From Ophiodon elongatus (lineage: Eukaryota > Chordata > Actinopteri > Perciformes > Hexagrammidae), in NCBI GenBank assembly GCA_016806645.1, contig JACSYO010002098.1, positions 312,501-376,500 on the forward strand: a stretch of 64,000 nt of DNA, given 5' to 3'. Positions 60,205-64,000 of the stretch are shown one piece after another. Below the pieces are notes generated by a model. It was not told where the DNA came from. It worked only from the letters and a program-made list of their open reading frames with translations, and searched no databases. Each line of letters opens with the position of its first letter. Position 1 is the first letter of the stretch. Made by a program: the position numbers and the translations under genes.

Positions 60205-60790
60205 CTTATCCTTCAATTCAATTTAATTCAATTCATTTTGTATAGCCCAAAATCACCAATTACAAATTCTCCTCAGAGGGCTTTACAATGTGTACACATA
60301 CGACATCCTCTGTCCCAGAACCTCTCATGGGTTCAGGAACAACTCCCCCCAAAAAACCTTTAAGGGGAGAAAAATGGAAGAAACCTTCAGGAGAGACACA
60401 GAGGAGGATCCCTCTCCCAGGATGGACAGAAGTACAATAGAAGTACAATAGATGTCATGTGTACAGAATGAACAGCATAACAGAGTTACAACACGTTCAA
60501 TGGATATGACAGAAATGATTCATATAATGAGAGTAGTAGGCATGATGGGAAAGTTACATCTACCAATAATAACAGCAACAGTGGATGTAGTAGAATAATA
60601 ATGATAATAGAAGCATTAATAGTATTCACCATACAATGCAACTAGAAATAATGATAATAGCAGTAGGTGTTCGGCAGGACCACAGCAGGACGCAGGACCA
60701 GGGTCCAGATGCAACCACGATCCATAGAAACCTGCGAGGCGAGAAGGCACAAAGAATCCGGCGATGGAGCAGAGTTAGTTATGTGCATTA
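60205..60790 (-). mobile_element. L2-like LINE 3' end, inverted
   Basis: Begins with the AATTCAATTTAATTC tail and 'gtatagcccaaaatcaccaa', followed by the inverted 3' UTR up to 'tgcattaatggtgcattcaa', parallel to 4650-5122 of the first LINE. It includes an ATT/AAT-rich tract (60560-60655). Confidence 0.88.
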
Positions 60791-60797
60791 ATGGTGC

Positions 60798-60887
60798 ATT
60801 CAATTCAATTCAATTCAATTTATTTTTGTATAGCCCAAAATCACAAATTACAAATTTGCCTCAGAGGGCTTTACAATCTGTACACAA
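60798..60887 (-). mobile_element. L2-like LINE 3' tail, second tandem copy
   Basis: A second tail ('caattcaattcaatttattt', 'ctcagagggctttacaatct') directly follows the first in the same orientation and is cut off at about 60887 by the 22-bp array. Confidence 0.85.
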
Positions 60888-60899
60888 CAACATGTTGTT

Positions 60900-61028
60900 G
60901 CAGCGTGCACGAGGACTGGGCGCAGCGTGTACGAGGACTGGGCGCAGCGTGCACGAGGACTGGGCGCAGCGTGCACGAGGACTGGGCGCAGCGTGCACGA
61001 GGACTGGGCGCAGCGTGCACGAGGACTT
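60900..61028. repeat. 22-bp GC-rich minisatellite, 6 copies
   Basis: Unit starts 'gcagcgtgcacgaggactgg' and ends 'gc', with one C/T change in copy 2. Strong CpG content. Frames crossing it on both strands are repeat artefacts. Confidence 0.95.
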
Positions 61029-61470
61029 CGAAGAAGTATAAAAGGCTCACGTACTGACGCGACGGGGCTTCCGGTTCCAGTGTTCAACGGCGCAATTTCC
61101 AAATGAAGTAAGGTATGCACATTCTTTTGAACAAAACAGGACAATTAGGTGGAAGTGCTTGACGATTCGTTTCCTGGAGGCCTGAGGATTCGTAAAACCT
61201 ACAAACTGGTAACTACATGGTTCTGTGTTTTGACTGAAGTTAAAATGTTAAGAGTGAGGGCATAGTTGTGCATTGAATACAATAACTGTTGTAAACAAGC
61301 CTGTGTGAAATCCAATACGCGATTGGTCCGTTGTTCTAGAAGCGGGGGCACCGAGAGAGTGCTGGTGTTGTAGAAATACAAATACATATGTGATGTATGT
61401 GTAAAGCCAAAAGACTTCGAAGAAGTATAAAAGGCTCACGTACTGACGTGATGGGGCTTCCGGTTCCAGT
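61020..61470 (+). repeat. Direct repeat of a TATA-bearing 56-bp segment
   Basis: 'gacttcgaagaagtataaaa' and the following 'ggctcacgtactgacg' to 'cttccggttccagtg' occur at 61024-61080 and 61413-61469 with only two or three differences. Both have TATAAAAGG, and an AATAAA lies at 61621. The arrangement could be a retroelement LTR relic or a duplicated promoter. Confidence 0.7.
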
Positions 61471-62069
61471 GATGGAAGGCAGGTCAGACAGACAAAACCT
61501 CTCTTGAGGATGGCCAGGAGGAGGGTAGGCAGGACAGACAGCTCGAGCCTTGTCAATGACTGGAGGACAACCAGGATGCAGAAGGTTCCACCTCCGTCCT
61601 GTGTTTAGTTTTTTCTTCCCCAATAAAATACTTGTATAGTCAAATAGCAACAAGGGTGGAATCCCTCTAGAGGACTACCACTTCGGCAGCATTTTTGGGG
61701 TTGTCTTGCCGCAGGAATGAGTCATCAGATCTTGGGAGTAAATTTGAGACGTGGTTATGACCACGATGACGTGGTCATCTATAATATTTATTCTGATGTG
61801 ATCCTGTATCCATGTGCGCCACAAAGGTTCCAGGTGAGCCTGGCTACCACGTTACAGAAACATTTGGCACGCCCAAGACACACTGGGCAAGGTTCACGTT
61901 ACTGCGATTTGTCCTGCATCACATGATTCATTAAAATAAGTGCTACTTGTATATTTATGTTTGTAAATGTTTGAAAGTTGGTTTCAAAACACTTTTTAAA
62001 GATACTGATGTTGTGGATGTTGTAACAGGACTAGGACCTGCTAATGTGTGTGTCCTCTCTGTCTCTCAG

Positions 62070-62259
62070 GTGTTGTGACAGCGGGGTTTTCCTCATGGCC
62101 TGCATCCTAGCTGTGCTGACCCACCTCCTGTACCGACAACGCACCCAGAGAAGCAACCACAATATCAAGGAAAAGGCACATCACCATAGTTTTCAGACGG
62201 GCAACACAACAGAGCTGCACTTCCACAACAAGAACAACAGGAAGGAGTTCTACTTCTGA
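62070..62259 (+). CDS. Terminal exon: membrane helix plus cytoplasmic tail, Caspr (CNTNAP)-like
   Basis: After a pyrimidine-rich acceptor (ctgtctctcag|g) a 63-codon frame ends at TGA 62257-62259. It encodes a hydrophobic helix (GVFLMACILAVLTHLLY), a basic stop-transfer segment (RQRTQRSNHNIKEKAHHH), then SF, ELHFHN and the C-terminus NRKEFYF. The layout and the wording of IKEK, SF and terminal basic-E-aromatic residues resemble the tails of contactin-associated proteins (CNTNAP family, neuronal adhesion). The match is from memory and short. No laminin-G or other Caspr exon was found upstream on the plus strand in this window, so it may be an isolated fragment or the far end of a very long gene. 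The alternative is an unassigned type I membrane protein. Confidence 0.45.
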
Positions 62260-62555
62260 CTACATGAAGAAGACCCACATCTAACAACGTGAAGGAGTAC
62301 ATTAAGCAATACGACATGGGATCACGTACAACATGAAGTAGTACTACATGAAGTACTACATTTGATTAACATGAAGGAGTACTACATCTGACTATATGCA
62401 ATGACTTGTTATCTCACAACAGAAAATAGATGGAAGAAGGGAGAAAATAGTAGTAATACATCTAACTACACGAAGTAGTACTACATCTGACTACATGAAT
62501 GAGTTCTAAATCTGACAAATGAAGTAGCACTATATGTAGATTTACATGAAGGAGC
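62260..62555 (+). repeat. Degenerate 'actacatgaagtagtac' repeat after the terminal exon
   Basis: Motifs 'tacatgaagtagtactacat' and 'ctgactacatgaaggag' recur about ten times with drift, starting inside the stop-codon neighbourhood. It is probably 3' UTR sequence of the Caspr-like exon, expanded as a minisatellite. Confidence 0.7.
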
Positions 62556-63280
62556 ACACCTAAACCTTATTGCAGCATTCCTTACAAACACAGATCTCTG
62601 AGCTCAAGACATGCACCACGCACCTGGGACACTGCGAACAGTCTGGGACCTTTCTGCTGCTTGAACAAACAAAAACAGAGAGGGATGTAATCTCTATAGA
62701 TGTTTTAGACATCACAGAAACGCTGACAAATGAAAACCAACAGAGGAATGAAAGATGAAGAAGGAATAAACAAAAAAACGCTGCACAACATAAATTAAAT
62801 CTTTTTTCTAACTCTATATTGCTGAATATTTTCACATTTTAGTAGAATTAGTATAATGATACCTGGAAATCAAGAGAAGTAGGCCTGGCCTTTAAGATAT
62901 GTGCACATTCTCTGCTGTCTTTTAGTGTTATGTTGAGAAAGGTTGTGGTGTTGACAGGGAAGCGGAACAGGGGGACTATACTGCCGACTGTATGAGTGCC
63001 TAATTTGTCTTCAAAGATTTCTGGCAACATTTTTTAATGATTTTTTTTGCGTTTTATTTTTTTTAGTGATTGGCCCCAGGGCAGTCCCATATGCAAGAGC
63101 TTGTTATCTTTCAGCAGAAAATAGATGGAAGAAAGTAGAAAATTGAATCAGCCACTTCATCCATTTGACCATTAGGGAATGTGTGACGTTTTTCTTTCAC
63201 CGAGTTGTTGCACTGCACTGTTCAATTTCTTTCTTACCCAGGACAGGGCAAAAAGCCACATGGCAACTTGACATTATTTG
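62556..63280. other. 3' flank, no recognised gene
   Basis: Short frames on both strands without motifs. 'cagcagaaaatagatggaag' near 63112 repeats 62416-62440, showing that part of this flank is duplicated. Confidence 0.4.
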
Positions 63281-63284
63281 TTCA

Positions 63285-63420
63285 TTAAAGGTTCATTGTG
63301 TAGCATTTGACAGCATCTTGCGGTGAGGTTGCAGATGGAAAGCAACTGAAACTTCTCCTGTGTGCCAGGCTGAGAACTTTGGTGGGCAATGCGAAAACAT
63401 GAAAACACAAATGGGCCTAT
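63285..63420 (+). repeat. MITE-like repeat end
   Basis: 'taaaggttcattgtgtagca' and 'cttgcggtgaggttgcagat' match, inverted, the copy at 29530-29592. No coding capacity. Beyond it, to 64000, the sequence is AT-rich without recognised features. Confidence 0.6.
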
Positions 63421-64000
63421 ATAGAGCGAGGGTTTGGTTTGTACGTTCTGGCTACGGCTTTGAGAAGAAGATCCGCTTAATAATTAGATATATATGGCTC
63501 ATTCTATGGTAACAAAAACATAACGATTCTTATTTGCAGGTGATTATCCACAAAAGAAAACAAACTAAGTAATATTGTATTCCATTTCTGCCATTAGATT
63601 CCCCTAAATGCTATCATCTGATCCTCTGATAATTATCAAAATAATTAAAGGAATAAAGGGGGTGGGGGGTTCTTTACACACGTTTATATACTATATTAAG
63701 TTGTGCCATGATTACCTATACTTCTGTCCTTCATGATTTGTACAACTGCAGTTATATTAGGGTATATTGAAAGGATGCATAATTTAATAATACAATTAAA
63801 ATTAAAGATGCATAATTTAATAATAAAAGTGAATATATTCTAACCATTTGTTGTTACATATATTTACTTGTAGTTACTGAAAAACAAGCGTGCACACCAT
63901 AGAGCCACACAGCCCAAAGTATGCTGGACATCAGTGTTGGACATCACTAATGCTCTGAATGGCTGAAGCATATCCCTGCATCTGGTGGCAAGCCGGAAAT

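Noticed and set aside
60667..61144. ORFs of 88-124 codons with repeated heptad-like Arg/Gly text on both strands
   Set aside because: Created by the 22-bp minisatellite and the LINE 3' UTR; no conserved domain.
61717..61926. Possible penultimate exon (donor CAG|GTGAGC at about 61833) for the Caspr-like terminal exon
   Set aside because: The frame needed to join 62070 in phase contains an upstream stop, and the in-frame peptide shows no Caspr features.

Overview
This is a vertebrate nuclear window, most likely from a percomorph-type teleost fish. It is AT-rich, genes are split by introns with GT/AG boundaries, and it is full of fish-type repeats: L2/Rex1-like LINEs, a tRNA-derived SINE, Tc1/mariner, hAT and Harbinger-like elements, and (CA)n tracts. 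No bacterial, CRISPR or operon structure was seen.

Three protein-coding genes can be rebuilt exon by exon, all on the minus strand. (1) dbi, acyl-CoA-binding protein: 4 coding exons between 13934 and 5556, 89 aa. (2) the C2orf76/UPF0538 gene: 5 coding exons between 30501 and 18680, 126 aa. Its start codon lies in a 24-bp tandem repeat that adds four in-frame ATG-containing units. (3) an integrin beta-2 (itgb2/CD18-like) gene: 15 coding exons between 57433 and 37897, 778 aa, with a probable upstream non-coding exon and ETS sites near 59865-59943. A fourth, weaker item is a plus-strand terminal exon (62070-62259). It encodes a membrane segment and a cytoplasmic tail resembling the C-terminus of contactin-associated (Caspr) proteins.

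Layout. 1-870: AT-rich repeat, then a decayed integrase-like transposase. 886-5122: SINE head plus a long decayed L2-like LINE. 5556-13934: dbi, whose introns hold a MITE-like repeat, a hAT remnant, long TA/CA/GT tracts, a SINE and an 18-copy 53-bp minisatellite. 14052-17620: graveyard of RNase-H-type non-LTR, retroviral-type and Ty3/gypsy fragments. 18385-30620: C2orf76, whose roughly 8.5-kb last intron holds a Harbinger-like MITE, a CR1/Rex1-like LINE, three Tc1-like elements, a hAT-like MITE and a gypsy fragment. 30720-32450: RNase-H-type non-LTR remnant with a homogeneous 40-bp VNTR. 33320-37650: second L2-like LINE with a 30-bp minisatellite and a SINE insertion, second hAT copy, dispersed repeats. 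37897-57436: itgb2. 57437-64000: itgb2 upstream region, L2 tails, a 22-bp minisatellite, a duplicated TATA-bearing segment, the Caspr-like exon and further repeats.

DBI and C2orf76 are neighbours on human 2q14 but head-to-head there. Here they are tandem on one strand and adjacent to itgb2, which lies on human chromosome 21. The three genes have unrelated jobs (acyl-CoA carriage, unknown, leukocyte adhesion), so the window shows no shared pathway. The most unusual observations are the start-codon repeat in C2orf76, a SINE/LINE chimera with an identical junction in two copies, the same retroelement 3' end beside the first exons of both dbi and C2orf76, and the isolated Caspr-like exon.
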